Source of the DNA: DASTGO01 sp035719045
GTDB lineage: Bacteria > Actinomycetota > Actinomycetes > Actinomycetales > Kineosporiaceae
Assembly: GCA_035719045.1 (NCBI GenBank)
Contig: DASTGO010000074.1
Span: 1 to 40,219 of the forward strand
Length of the DNA stretch: 40,219 nt
Direction: 5' to 3'
Below are positions 24,653-33,147 of this stretch, piece after piece. Position 1 is the stretch's first letter; each line of letters begins with the position of its first letter. The translations under genes and the position numbers were made by a program. A model generated the notes under the pieces. That model was not told the origin of the DNA and made no database searches. It saw only the letters and a program-made list of their open reading frames with translations.

Positions 24653-25686
24653 GCCTCAGACAGGAAGAGGCGCGGCTGATCGAGCTGCTGCGCCATGCCG
24701 GGACCGATGTGGTGCTCGACCGGGAGCGGATCCTGCGCAAGATGGATCGGCCGTCGCTGCCCGCGCCCCGGGCGGTCCGCGGCCGCGGCTCTCTGCGTTC
24801 GGCCTTCACCCTGCAGCGGCCGTTCCAGATGCTCGCCCTGCCCCTGGCCACGGCGGCGGCGGTCCTGTTCGGGGTGATCGTGAGCACGGGCGGGATGCTG
24901 CCGAAGGCGACCGCGAGCCCGGCGATGGACCAGGGCGGGGACCCCGAGTCGACCATCACGTCGAGCCTGGCCCCGGCGGTCACCGAGACCAGCTCCGCGA
25001 AGCCCTCCCCGACCCCGGTGACCTCGTCGGCGACCCCGTCGGCGACCTCGTCGGTGCCCCAGCCGGGTAACACCACGAGCGCAGTGGCCACGGGGTCGAC
25101 CACCAGCCCGGCGGCGACGGCGGTCGGGTCCGGGCTGTCGGTGGCGGTCACCCCGGTGGCCGCGGGCGCCGGCTACCGGCTGCCTCTGCAGAGCGCGGTG
25201 GACTGGTTCGCGGTCACCGCCGATGGCAGCCAGCCGCGCAAGGCGGGCAGCCCCTCCCTCGCGGGACCGGCCCAGGCCGTGGGCTCGGGGCAGGTGACCG
25301 AGAACGGTCCGTTCGCCGTGAGCTGGGCCCCGGGGGCGCTGAGCTCCGCGGCCACGGACAGTTCGTCGTGGCTGACCGTCCCGGGGGCCACCCGGGGGGT
25401 GCCGGGCGGGCTGAAGATCCCGGTCCGGCTGCAGCGGGTTCCCGCCACCATCACCCTGCTCACGGGGACCACGGGTGGGGGCGGCACGGTGAAGGTCGCG
25501 CTGGGCGCCGCCGACGGCCCGCACTCCATGGAGGCGACGCTGCCGTCGTGCAGCGGCCCGGTCTGCCCCGCCGTGGTCACGGTCAAGGTGGACGGCGTGC
25601 GGATCGGCGGAAGTGCCGAGCTGGTGATCGAGCTGACCGCGACGACGACCGGCAAGGTCGGCCTGGCCGCGGTCGAGCTCGACTGA
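24649..25686 (+). CDS. Single-pass membrane protein, candidate sigma regulator
   Basis: Protein of 345 residues overlapping the sigma gene by ATGA. A cytoplasmic N-terminus of about 60 residues (helical, with LIELLRHAGTDVVLDRERIL) is followed by one membrane helix (about 62-82), a long Ser/Thr/Pro-rich stalk, and an extracytoplasmic domain from about residue 160 that looks beta-rich and contains two cysteines in LPSCSGPVCPAVV. The layout is that of a membrane anti-sigma factor or sensor, but no zinc-binding HxxxCxxC motif is present. Clostridial RsgI proteins use this layout to sense polysaccharides for SigI. By analogy, this one may sense cell-wall sugars; there is no direct sequence evidence of sugar binding. 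Confidence 0.8.
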   Translation: MSLRQEEARLIELLRHAGTDVVLDRERILRKMDRPSLPAPRAVRGRGSLRSAFTLQRPFQMLALPLATAAAVLFGVIVSTGGMLPKATASPAMDQGGDPESTITSSLAPAVTETSSAKPSPTPVTSSATPSATSSVPQPGNTTSAVATGSTTSPAATAVGSGLSVAVTPVAAGAGYRLPLQSAVDWFAVTADGSQPRKAGSPSLAGPAQAVGSGQVTENGPFAVSWAPGALSSAATDSSSWLTVPGATRGVPGGLKIPVRLQRVPATITLLTGTTGGGGTVKVALGAADGPHSMEATLPSCSGPVCPAVVTVKVDGVRIGGSAELVIELTATTTGKVGLAAVELD

Positions 25687-25747
25687 GACCCCGTGCCGGC
25701 CGGTTGCCCGCGGGAGGGCGGCCGGCTGGCGCGGGTACCACGAAGGA

Positions 25748-25787
25748 CCGAGGCCCGGTCCGGCAACTGAGCCGGACCGGGCCTCGG
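25748..25787. terminator. Perfect 17-bp bidirectional terminator
   Basis: CCGAGGCCCGGTCCGGC at 25748-25764 pairs perfectly with 25771-25787 across a 6-base loop. It lies between the convergent sigma-regulator gene and codB and marks the right edge of the cellulolytic island. A second GCCGGCCG palindrome lies just before it near 25695-25728. Confidence 0.85.
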
Positions 25788-25813
25788 CGCGTGAGCGAGG
25801 TGCGGGATGCTCT

Positions 25814-27258
25814 CTAGCCCGGGATGACGAGGGCCTTGTCGGTGCGGTCCCGCTGGAGCAGGAACAGTGCGGCATACAGCAGGCCCGCGAGGACGAAACC
25901 GGCCTCGAAGGTGATGTCGCCGAACGCGGGATGTGCGCCGGGGACGGGCCCGACGTAGGTGCCGTACTGGTTGGCGAACAGCCAGATCGACACCCCGGCA
26001 CCGACGGCCATCGCCACCCAGCCCGCGAACGGGTTGTGCCCGCGGTCGAAGAGGAACCCGTCCACCCGGTGGCCGCGGCGCAACAGCTGGTCGGTGAACA
26101 CCACGGCCAGCCAGGGGCCGATCCAGTACGAGATGACCAGCAGGAAGCCCTCGTACTTCTTGCCCGCGTCCGCCAGCGCCGTGTAGGCGACGGCGAACCC
26201 GACCACGCCGAACACCACCGCGACCACGGCCCGCAGCTTGTCCACCTGGGCCTTGATCCCCAGTGCCAGGAAGGACAGTGCGCCGGAGTACACGTTGATC
26301 GCGTTGGCGGAGACGGCTCCGATGGCGATCGCCAGCAGCACCAGATCGGCGACCAGGACGGGCATCGGGGACACGAAGACCGCGGTGGGGGAGGCGCCCT
26401 TGGTCGCGTAGCCGGCGGTCAGACCCGAGGCCGAGACCGCACCGAGGGTCTCCAGGGCCACACAGGACAGGAAGATCCCGGCCGCCGACCACCAGCCCGC
26501 GGCCCGGCCCTCGGCGGCGTTCCTCAGTAACGGGTGTAATCCGAGGCGTACGGGTTCCACCCGGCGGCGTAGCCGAAGGTGGCGCCCAGGGTGAGCAGGA
26601 AGCCGCCGATGCCCTGGCCCTGCGCGGGGGCGGCGAAACTGGCCTTGGGCAGTGTCCAGACCGCGGCCAGGACGAAGGCGAGCACCAGGACCGGCACCGC
26701 GATCCGCTCGAAGAAGTGGATGAAGTTGTGTCCCAGGAAGGCGATCGTGATCTGCGCGATGGTCACGACGAGCAGGGCCAGGGCCGCCGGGACGTGCAGC
26801 AGGGACGTCAGCGCCAGCGCGCCGCTGACGCTGTTCACCGCGAACCAGCCGATTCCGGCCACGACCGCGTTCAGGCCGGCGGGCAGCGCGTTGCCGAAGA
26901 ACCCGAACGGGATCCGGCTGAGGATCATCTGCGGGACGCCATACTGCGGGCCACGGGCTGCGAGGACGGCCTGGGTGAAGGAGCCGAGCCCGGTGCCGAG
27001 CACGATCGCCAGGACCGCCTGGGTCAGGCTCTGCCCGAAGAAGAGGATCGGCAGGCAGCCGACGAAGACGGTGGCGAACTCCAGGTTGGGGGAGATCCAG
27101 GTCCACAGCAGGGACACGGGCCTGCCGTGCCGCTCGTCGAGGGGGATGAACTCGGCACCACCGGGTTCGACGGCGGCCACCTTGTCGCCGTACTCACCCT
27201 CGCGGACATCGGCGACAACGGTGAGGGGTGCGGGTTCGGGGCGGGGTGGAGCGGACAT
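25814..27258 (-). pseudogene. codB: NCS1 cytosine permease, frameshifted codB
   Basis: Two adjoining frames together encode one complete NCS1-family nucleobase permease of about 480 residues. The first part runs from ATG 27258 to a stop at 26524 and ends in the family block GWNPYASDYTRY. The rest, RNAAEGRAAGWWSAAGIF to the C-terminus, continues in the next frame to a stop at 25814. The sequence reads TACTGAGG where TACCTGAGG would join the frames as YLRN, so a single missing C explains the break. Both halves otherwise keep full transporter helices, so the lesion is recent or a sequencing error. The intact protein would import cytosine with protons or sodium for CodA. Thiamine or purine import are alternatives within the family. 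Confidence 0.88.
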
Positions 27259-27450
27259 GGGCGCCTGCCTCTCGGGGGTGGACGGGCTCGTGACCAGGGC
27301 TCGCGATCAAGGCTCACGGACAGTCCGTCCGGTCGCGACGCCGCCCGCCCGGGTGGGGCGATCGGTCCGGATCCGGCCGGACGGGCGCACCCTAACCGGC
27401 GGCGACCTGGCGTTGGGTGGCGCCCGTGTAACAAGTTCGCCCGTCGCGGC

Positions 27451-27939
27451 TCACACCGGCAGGTTGGTCGTGTACTTCACGGTCTTCATCGAGATCAGGC
27501 TGCGCAGCGAGGCCACCCCGGGCAGTTCGCCCAGCTTCTTGGTGAAGAACCGCTGGTAGGAGTCGAGATCGGCGACCGCCACCCCGAGCAGGTAGTCCGA
27601 CTCCCCGGCCATCAGGTAGCACTCCAGCACCTCGTCGAGGACGGACACCCCCTGCTCGAACGCCTCCAGGGTCTCCTGGCGCTGCGAGGTGAGGCTGACC
27701 ATGACGAAGACGTACAGGCCACGGCCCATCTTGGGACGGTCCAGCACCGCCCGGTAGCCGGTGATGTAGCCACGTTCCTCCAGTGACTTCACCCGCCGCA
27801 GGCATGGCGAGGGTGACAGCCGCACCCGCTTGGCCAGCTCCACATTGGTCAGCCTGCCGTCCCGCTGGAGTTCGCGCAGGATGGCGCGGTCCAGCCGGTC
27901 GAGGCCCTCGATCTGCGCGGATGTGATCCTGTCGAGCAT
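27451..27939 (-). CDS. Lrp/AsnC family regulator, AldR-like
   Basis: Regulator of 162 residues with an N-terminal helix-turn-helix (LDRAILRELQRDGRLTNVELAKRVRLSPSPCLRRV) and a C-terminal RAM ligand domain with GESDYLLGVAV. ATG 27939 gives the family's normal N-terminus. It is divergent from ald, the arrangement known in mycobacteria, where AldR controls alanine dehydrogenase in response to amino acids. A 16-bp palindrome lies between the two genes. Amino-acid-responsive control of ald is therefore likely. Confidence 0.92.
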   Translation of the reverse strand: MLDRITSAQIEGLDRLDRAILRELQRDGRLTNVELAKRVRLSPSPCLRRVKSLEERGYITGYRAVLDRPKMGRGLYVFVMVSLTSQRQETLEAFEQGVSVLDEVLECYLMAGESDYLLGVAVADLDSYQRFFTKKLGELPGVASLRSLISMKTVKYTTNLPV

Positions 27940-27957
27940 GTCGTGCCCCCAATTCGA

Positions 27958-27973
27958 GATCTGCAGGCAGATC
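27958..27973. promoter_or_regulatory. Palindrome, candidate AldR operator
   Basis: GATCTGC-AG-GCAGATC is a perfect 7-bp inverted repeat with a 2-base centre, located 19 bases upstream of the Lrp-type gene and in the shared control region with ald. Lrp/AsnC proteins bind such palindromes, often several in series. It is the only perfect one I see here. Confidence 0.5.
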
Positions 27974-28169
27974 CTGCCACGACCAAGCCGCGTCAGGGCG
28001 AGACTTGGCACCATCTACCGCCCGATCGGGCCTAACCTGCCCTTACCGCAGGTCGTGGAACCTGCACCGCCCGGCCGGCTGCCGGACACCACCCGGCGCC
28101 GGGCACCTGGACGGCCCCCTGACATTCCCCAGCTGTCCCCGGACCAACCGCGAAAGGACCGTGATCTCC

Positions 28170-29285
28170 GTGAAGGTCGGCATTCCCCGTGAGGTGAAGA
28201 ACCACGAGTACCGGGTGGCGATCACGCCGGCCGGGGTGCACGAACTGGTCCGGCACGGGCACGAGGTGTTCGTGGAGTCGCAGGCGGGCGTCGGCTCGTC
28301 GATCCCGGACGCGGACTACGCGGCGGCGGGGGCCCAGGTGCTGGGTTCGGCCGACGACGTGTGGGCCGCGGGGGACCTGCTCCTCAAGGTGAAGGAGCCG
28401 GTGGCCTCGGAGTACCACCGGATGCGTGAGGGGCAGACGCTGTTCACCTATCTGCACCTGGCGGCGGACAAGGCGCTGACCGAGGAGCTGGTGGCGCGCA
28501 AGGTCACGGGGATCGCCTACGAGACCGTGGAGCTGCCCGACCGGAGCCTGCCGTTGCTGGCGCCGATGAGTGAGGTGGCCGGTCGGCTGGCGCCTCAGGT
28601 GGGGGCGCACACCCTGATGGCGGCGCAGGGCGGGCGCGGCGTCCTGCTGGGCGGGGTGTCCGGGGTGTACGCGGCGAAGGTGGTCGTCATCGGCGCCGGC
28701 GTCTCGGGCATGAACGCCGCGGCGATCGCGCTCGGGATGCAGGCCGAGGTGCTGCTGCTGGACAAGAACATCGCCCGGCTGCGTCAGGCCGACGCCATCT
28801 ACCAGGGCCACCTGCAGACCGTCGCCTCCAACTCCTATGAGATCGAGAAGGCGATCCTCGACGCCGACCTCGTCATCGGGGCGGTCCTGGTGCCGGGTGC
28901 GAAGGCCCCGACCCTGATCACCAACGAGCAGGTGTCCCGGATGAAGCCGGGCAGCGTGCTGGTCGACATCTCCATCGACCAGGGCGGCTGCTTCGAGGAC
29001 TCCCACCCGACCACCCACGCCGACCCGACCTACAAGGTGCACGGGTCCACGTTCTACTGCGTGGCCAACATGCCCGGCGCGGTCCCGCACACCAGCACCT
29101 ACGCCCTGACCAACGTCACCCTGCCCTATGCGGTCGAGCTGGCGGACAAGGGCTGGCGGCAGGCGCTGGCCGACGACGTCAGCCTGGCCAAGGGACTGAA
29201 CACCGTTGACGGCGCGGTCACCTACGGCCCGGTGGCCCAGGCCCACTCGATGGCCCACACCCCGCTGGCCGACATCCTCGGCTGA
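28170..29285 (+). CDS. ald: Alanine dehydrogenase
   Basis: NAD-dependent L-alanine dehydrogenase of 371 residues, the exact family length, converting alanine to pyruvate and ammonia or the reverse. The substrate and catalytic residues R15, K75 and H96 fall at the same numbers as in the M. tuberculosis enzyme. The Rossmann motif VIGAGVSGMNAA and the catalytic Asp in VDISIDQGG are present. GTG 28170 is chosen because AAAGGA lies upstream and KVGIPREVKN is the standard N-terminus. The divergent AldR-like gene probably regulates it. A strong terminator follows. Confidence 0.97.
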   Translation: MKVGIPREVKNHEYRVAITPAGVHELVRHGHEVFVESQAGVGSSIPDADYAAAGAQVLGSADDVWAAGDLLLKVKEPVASEYHRMREGQTLFTYLHLAADKALTEELVARKVTGIAYETVELPDRSLPLLAPMSEVAGRLAPQVGAHTLMAAQGGRGVLLGGVSGVYAAKVVVIGAGVSGMNAAAIALGMQAEVLLLDKNIARLRQADAIYQGHLQTVASNSYEIEKAILDADLVIGAVLVPGAKAPTLITNEQVSRMKPGSVLVDISIDQGGCFEDSHPTTHADPTYKVHGSTFYCVANMPGAVPHTSTYALTNVTLPYAVELADKGWRQALADDVSLAKGLNTVDGAVTYGPVAQAHSMAHTPLADILG

Positions 29286-29290
29286 TCCGG

Positions 29291-29375
29291 ACGGGCCCGC
29301 CCCGAGCGGCGTGGTGACCTCCGGTGCCCGGACCCCGGGCACGGTGGCACCCGCCCTCGGGGCGGGCCCGTTTCG
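29291..29375 (+). terminator. Nested terminator after ald
   Basis: ACGGGCCCGCCCCGAG at 29291-29306 pairs perfectly with 29356-29371, followed by TTTCGG-type sequence. Inside the loop, GTGCCCGG and CCGGGCAC at 29324-29342 form a second hairpin, giving a long branched structure. Confidence 0.8.
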
Positions 29376-29425
29376 GTTGTGAGGCGGGCCCGTCCGTTCG
29401 CCCCGCCGTGGGGGAGGATGGGGGC

Positions 29426-30847
29426 GTGGCGGAGGACCTGGCGCAGGCACTGGCGGGACTGCGGCCGCTCCTGCTCGACGTGGACGGGCTGGTCCGGGCG
29501 GTGGCCGCGGGCCGTCGTCGTGGGCAGGAGCCCACCGTGCAACGGGCCGAGCTGCGCCCGGTGGACCTCAAGGCCGGCCGCAGGCTGCAGGTGGTGACCA
29601 CCGACGGCCGGACCCCGACCACCCGCAACCACCCCGCCGCGGCGGCGGGCGCGCTCGTCGACGCCCTGCTCGCCGAGCCCTTCGGCAACTGGCATGTGGA
29701 GACCGCCGACCAGGTGGTCCAGCTGCGGGTGACCAAGAAGGGCCTGGCTCAGGTGCACGTCTCCCGGACCTCCCGCCGCGGCGTCGCTCCGGCCGCCGGT
29801 CACGACCGGGCCAGGCAGCGGCTGCTGGATCCTGCCGATCCGCTGTTCGACGCCCTCGGGGCGGACGCCGACAAGCGCCGCCAGGTGGACGCCTTCCTGC
29901 GTCAGCTCGCCACGGTCGCTCCCCAGGCCCTGGGCCGGGCGGACGCCGAACACCGACCGCTGCGCGTGGTGGACCTCGGCTGCGGCAACGCCTACCTGAC
30001 TTTCGCCGCGCACCGGTGGCTGTCGGCGCAGGCCCGTCCCGACGGCGGCCCCCGGGCGGTCCGCACGATCGGGGTGGACGTCCGGCCCGAACTGGTCGCC
30101 CGCAATGCCGACCTCGCCGTGCGGCTGGGGATGTCCGGGCTGGACTTCGTCACCGGCGCGATCGCCGACGCCGACCCGCGCTTCGGCCCCGAGTCCTGCC
30201 CTGACACCGGGTCCTGCCCTGACACCGAATCCCGCCCTGACGCCGGGTCCTGCCCTGACGCCGAGCCCGGTGACGGTGCAACGGGTTCCGGCGCCGTGGA
30301 CGTGGTGCTCGCCCTGCACGCCTGCGACACCGCCACGGACGAGGCACTGGCCCGGGCGGTCCGCTGGCGGGCACCGGTCGTGCTCGCCGCGCCCTGCTGC
30401 CACCACGACGTCCAGCGGCAGCTCGATGCGGTGAAGGCCGCCGGTGGCGGACCGCCCGCCCCCTACGCGGCGTTGACCCGGCACGGGATCCTCCAGCAGC
30501 GGTTCGCCGATGTACTCACGGACGCCGTGCGTGCGAATCTGTTGCGGCTGCTGGGTTATCGCGTCGACGTCGTGGAGTTCGTGGACTCCCGGCACACCCC
30601 GCGCAACGCCCTGCTGCGGGCCCGGCTCACGGGTGCCGCCCCGACCGCCCGGCGGATCGCCGAGTACCGCGACCTGGTGGCCGCCTGGCAGTTGTACCCG
30701 GCGCTGGCCGGACTGCTCACCGCCGAGCTGGCCGCCGTTCTCGGATCCGCGGCCGACGGATCCGCGGCCGACGGGACCGTGGCCGACGGATCCGCCGCCG
30801 CCAGGACCGCCCACCCCGGCGTGCTCCCCGCCCCGGCCTCCCGATGA
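29426..30847 (+). CDS. SAM-dependent methyltransferase
   Basis: Class I methyltransferase of 473 residues from GTG 29426, preceded by a GGGGGAGG ribosome site. The SAM-binding motif I is VVDLGCGNAYLTF (about 180-192), followed by VDVRPELV. The block LAAPCCHHDVQ later in the domain is typical of the METTL25/RRNAD1-like group. The N-terminal 150 residues hold a separate conserved region with TKKGLAQVHVSR. An insertion inside the Rossmann fold consists of six-residue repeats (SCPDTG-like, 30194-30265), and the C-terminus has five-residue repeats (GSAAD). The substrate is not known; nucleic acid or protein are both possible. Its stop overlaps the start of the next gene. Confidence 0.85.
   Translation: MAEDLAQALAGLRPLLLDVDGLVRAVAAGRRRGQEPTVQRAELRPVDLKAGRRLQVVTTDGRTPTTRNHPAAAAGALVDALLAEPFGNWHVETADQVVQLRVTKKGLAQVHVSRTSRRGVAPAAGHDRARQRLLDPADPLFDALGADADKRRQVDAFLRQLATVAPQALGRADAEHRPLRVVDLGCGNAYLTFAAHRWLSAQARPDGGPRAVRTIGVDVRPELVARNADLAVRLGMSGLDFVTGAIADADPRFGPESCPDTGSCPDTESRPDAGSCPDAEPGDGATGSGAVDVVLALHACDTATDEALARAVRWRAPVVLAAPCCHHDVQRQLDAVKAAGGGPPAPYAALTRHGILQQRFADVLTDAVRANLLRLLGYRVDVVEFVDSRHTPRNALLRARLTGAAPTARRIAEYRDLVAAWQLYPALAGLLTAELAAVLGSAADGSAADGTVADGSAAARTAHPGVLPAPASR
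30194..30265 (+). repeat. 18-bp tandem repeat, four copies, in-frame
   Basis: Units of TCCTGCCCTGACACCGGG type start at 30194, 30212, 30230 and 30248 and encode S-C-P-D-(T/A)-(G/E). They lie within the methyltransferase domain between strands, probably as a surface loop, and add three cysteines. Confidence 0.9.
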
Positions 30848-33147
30848 GGCCCGGTATCCCGACAGGACCCGGTATCCCGACAGGACCCGGGCTGCCGGGG
30901 AGGTGGCGCTCCGCGGGCGGCCTCCTCGCGGCGGGGACGGGGATCGCCTGCGCCGCCCTGCTCGCACTGCTCGGCCCGGTCGCACCGGCCCGGGCAGCGG
31001 GGTCCGGGGACGTGGTGGTCGACCGGGTGGTCCGCGACGGCCGGATCGGGGAGTCCTCCGGGCTGGTGGTGGCCCGGCGCAGCCCCGGGGTGGTCTGGAC
31101 GCACAACGACTCGGGCAACCCGCCCCTGCTGTACGCCCTGGGCCCGGACGGTTCCACGGCGGCCACCCTGCGGGTCTCCGGGGTCCCGAACGTCGACTGG
31201 GAGGCGCTGGCTCCGGCGACGGGTGCGGACGGGGCGGCGCTGCTGGTGGTCGCCGATATCGGGGACAACGCCGCCGTGCGGACCGGCATCGAGCTCGACG
31301 TCGTCGCCGAACCCCGGGTGGTCGCCGGATCCCGGGGGTCCGGCGTCGCGACGCTGACCGCGGCACCGGTCCGGTCGATCCGGTTGCGCTACCCCGACGG
31401 AGCCCACGACGCGGAGACCCTGCTGTGCGATCCGCGGACCGGCCGGCTCTACGTCGTCACCAAGGGACTGCTCAGCTCGACCGTCTACGCCGTGCCGGAG
31501 CAGTTGTGGCCCGGCGGCTCCGGGCGGGTGAGGTCCGGGACGCTGCAGCCCGTCGGGCAGGTCGCGCTGACCCTGGTCACCGATGGGGCGGTGCTGCCCG
31601 ACGGGCGGGTCCTGCTGCGGACCTACGGGATGCTCGCGATGCTGGCCCCGCTGCCCGCCCCGGTCGCCGACGGCTCCGGGCCGCCCCGGCTCGATCCGCT
31701 CGACACTGCGCCGCTGCCCGCCCAGAAGCAGGGGGAGGGGTTGGCGATCCTGGATGCCAGGGCCGGGACCGTCCTGCTGAGCTCCGAGGGAACCGGGCAG
31801 GACCTGTTGCGGCTGACCCTGCCCGCGCAGCTGAGCCGCGCCGGGGCGCCCTCGGCCTCCCCGGCGCCGGGGCCGTCCGGAGGTGCTGCCGCGGGCCGGC
31901 CTGCCGCAGCCGGCGGAGCTACCCCGACCGGATCGGCCCGGCATTCCGGCGACGCCTGGATGATCACCCTGGTCGGCGCGGTCGCCTTCGGGCTGATCGC
32001 CGCGCAGGACGGCGGCGAGCGGACGTGTCCGGGTGGCGAGCAGCAGCAGCCCGGTGGCCAGTGCGATCAGTCCCGGCACGATGAGGAAGGCGGTGTGCGT
32101 GCTGGTCGCATCGGCCAGCGCCCCCACCGCGAACGGGGACAGTCCCGCGGAGATCCCGATGCCCTGGGACACCTTGCTGGTCGCCCGGTCGCCCTGTCCC
32201 GGCACCGAGCCGAACACCAGGGACACCCCCAGCGGGTAGTGCCCGGCGATGCCGAACCCGGTGAGCACCAGACCCGCGACGGCCGGGACGGGAGCGGTGG
32301 ACAGCCAGGTGACCAGCCAGCCCAGCACGGTCACCCCGAGCGCGGCCAGCAGCAACTGGCGGGCGGGCAGCCGCAGGGCCAGCCGCCCGATCAGCGCCCG
32401 GCCCACGGCCATCCCGGAGACGATGGCGGTGACGGCAGCGGAGGCGGCGGCCGCGTTCATCCCGGTGCGCTGCCGCAGCAGGTCCGCCGACCATGCGGTG
32501 CAGACGAACTCGATCCCGACGCAGGAGATCAGCGCCCCGGCGAACAGCCAGAAGGTGGCGCCGAGCCGGCCGGGGCCCCCGGGCCGGCGTTCCAGCACGG
32601 CGTCCACGGCCGGGGTGCCGCGCGGGATCCGGTGCAGCAGCCACGCGACCAGCGCCAGCAGCGGCAGCATCATGACCGCGGCCGGGCGCCACCCCCAGCC
32701 CAGCCTGACCCCGGCGCCCACCGCGAGTGGGGCGAGCAGCCCGATCCCCGCGGCCACCCCGTTGCCCTCCGCCAGCACGGCGGCCCCGGCCTCATGGTGG
32801 TGGTCGGCCAGGGCGGGATTGACGGAGTTCACCATGATCGAGCCGCCGGTGCCGATGAGCAGTGCCGCCGGCAGGGAGACCCAGGGGTGACGGGACAGGC
32901 AGAGTGCGACCGTCCCGCAGCCGAGCAGGACCAGCCCGAGCCGCATGGTCCCGCGGCGGCGCAGCCGGCGGACCAGCGGGACGGTGAGCGTGCCGGAGAT
33001 CAGCGCCCCGGTGGACAGGGCGAGGCTGTGCAGCCCCATCACGGTCCGGCTGGTGCCCTGCTCGGCGCGCAGCAGTTGCAGCAGGGACCCGAAGCCGTAC
33101 AGCAGCCAGGCCCAGGTGGCCAGGGAGGCGTAGCCGGCGTAGGTCAC
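30556..33147 (-). CDS. MFS transporter, frame lacks a stop
   Basis: Major facilitator transporter whose conserved part runs from GTG 33147 (VTYAGYASLATWAW) to about base 31960, roughly 395 residues and 12 helices. It includes LVRRLRRRGTMRLGLVLLG between helices 2 and 3 and the last helix IALATGLLLLATRTRP. Beyond the C-terminal tail the frame remains open, antisense to the secreted protein and the methyltransferase, until 30556, adding about 470 low-complexity residues that resemble no protein. The start is uncertain because the ribosome site is weak. serC lies upstream, separated by a terminator. The substrate is unknown. Confidence 0.6.
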   Translation of the reverse strand: MTYAGYASLATWAWLLYGFGSLLQLLRAEQGTSRTVMGLHSLALSTGALISGTLTVPLVRRLRRRGTMRLGLVLLGCGTVALCLSRHPWVSLPAALLIGTGGSIMVNSVNPALADHHHEAGAAVLAEGNGVAAGIGLLAPLAVGAGVRLGWGWRPAAVMMLPLLALVAWLLHRIPRGTPAVDAVLERRPGGPGRLGATFWLFAGALISCVGIEFVCTAWSADLLRQRTGMNAAAASAAVTAIVSGMAVGRALIGRLALRLPARQLLLAALGVTVLGWLVTWLSTAPVPAVAGLVLTGFGIAGHYPLGVSLVFGSVPGQGDRATSKVSQGIGISAGLSPFAVGALADATSTHTAFLIVPGLIALATGLLLLATRTRPLAAVLRGDQPEGDRADQGDHPGVAGMPGRSGRGSSAGCGRPARGSTSGRPRRRGGRGRPGAAQLRGQGQPQQVLPGSLGAQQDGPGPGIQDRQPLPLLLGGQRRSVERIEPGRPGAVGDRGGQRGQHREHPVGPQQDPPVGQHRPIGDQGQRDLPDGLQRPGPHPPGAAGPQLLRHGVDGRAEQSLGDDVEPAGPRIAQQGLRVVGSVGVAQPDRPDRCRGQRRDAGPPGSGDHPGFGDDVELDAGPHGGVVPDIGDHQQRRPVRTRRRSQRLPVDVRDPGDPQGGRRGTVRAQGVQQGRVARVVVRPDHPGAAPGHHQPGGLPDPAVADHPVDHHVPGPRCPGRCDRAEQCEQGGAGDPRPRREEAARGAPPPRQPGSCRDTGSCRDTGPHREAGAGSTPGWAVLAAADPSATVPSAADPSAADPRTAASSAVSSPASAGYNCQAATRSRYSAIRRAVGAAPVSRARSRALRGVCRESTNSTTSTR
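30743..30802 (+). repeat. 15-bp tandem repeat, four copies, in-frame
   Basis: Units of GGATCCGCGGCCGAC start at 30743, 30758, 30773 and 30788 and encode GSAAD near the methyltransferase C-terminus. The third and fourth copies are diverged. Confidence 0.9.
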
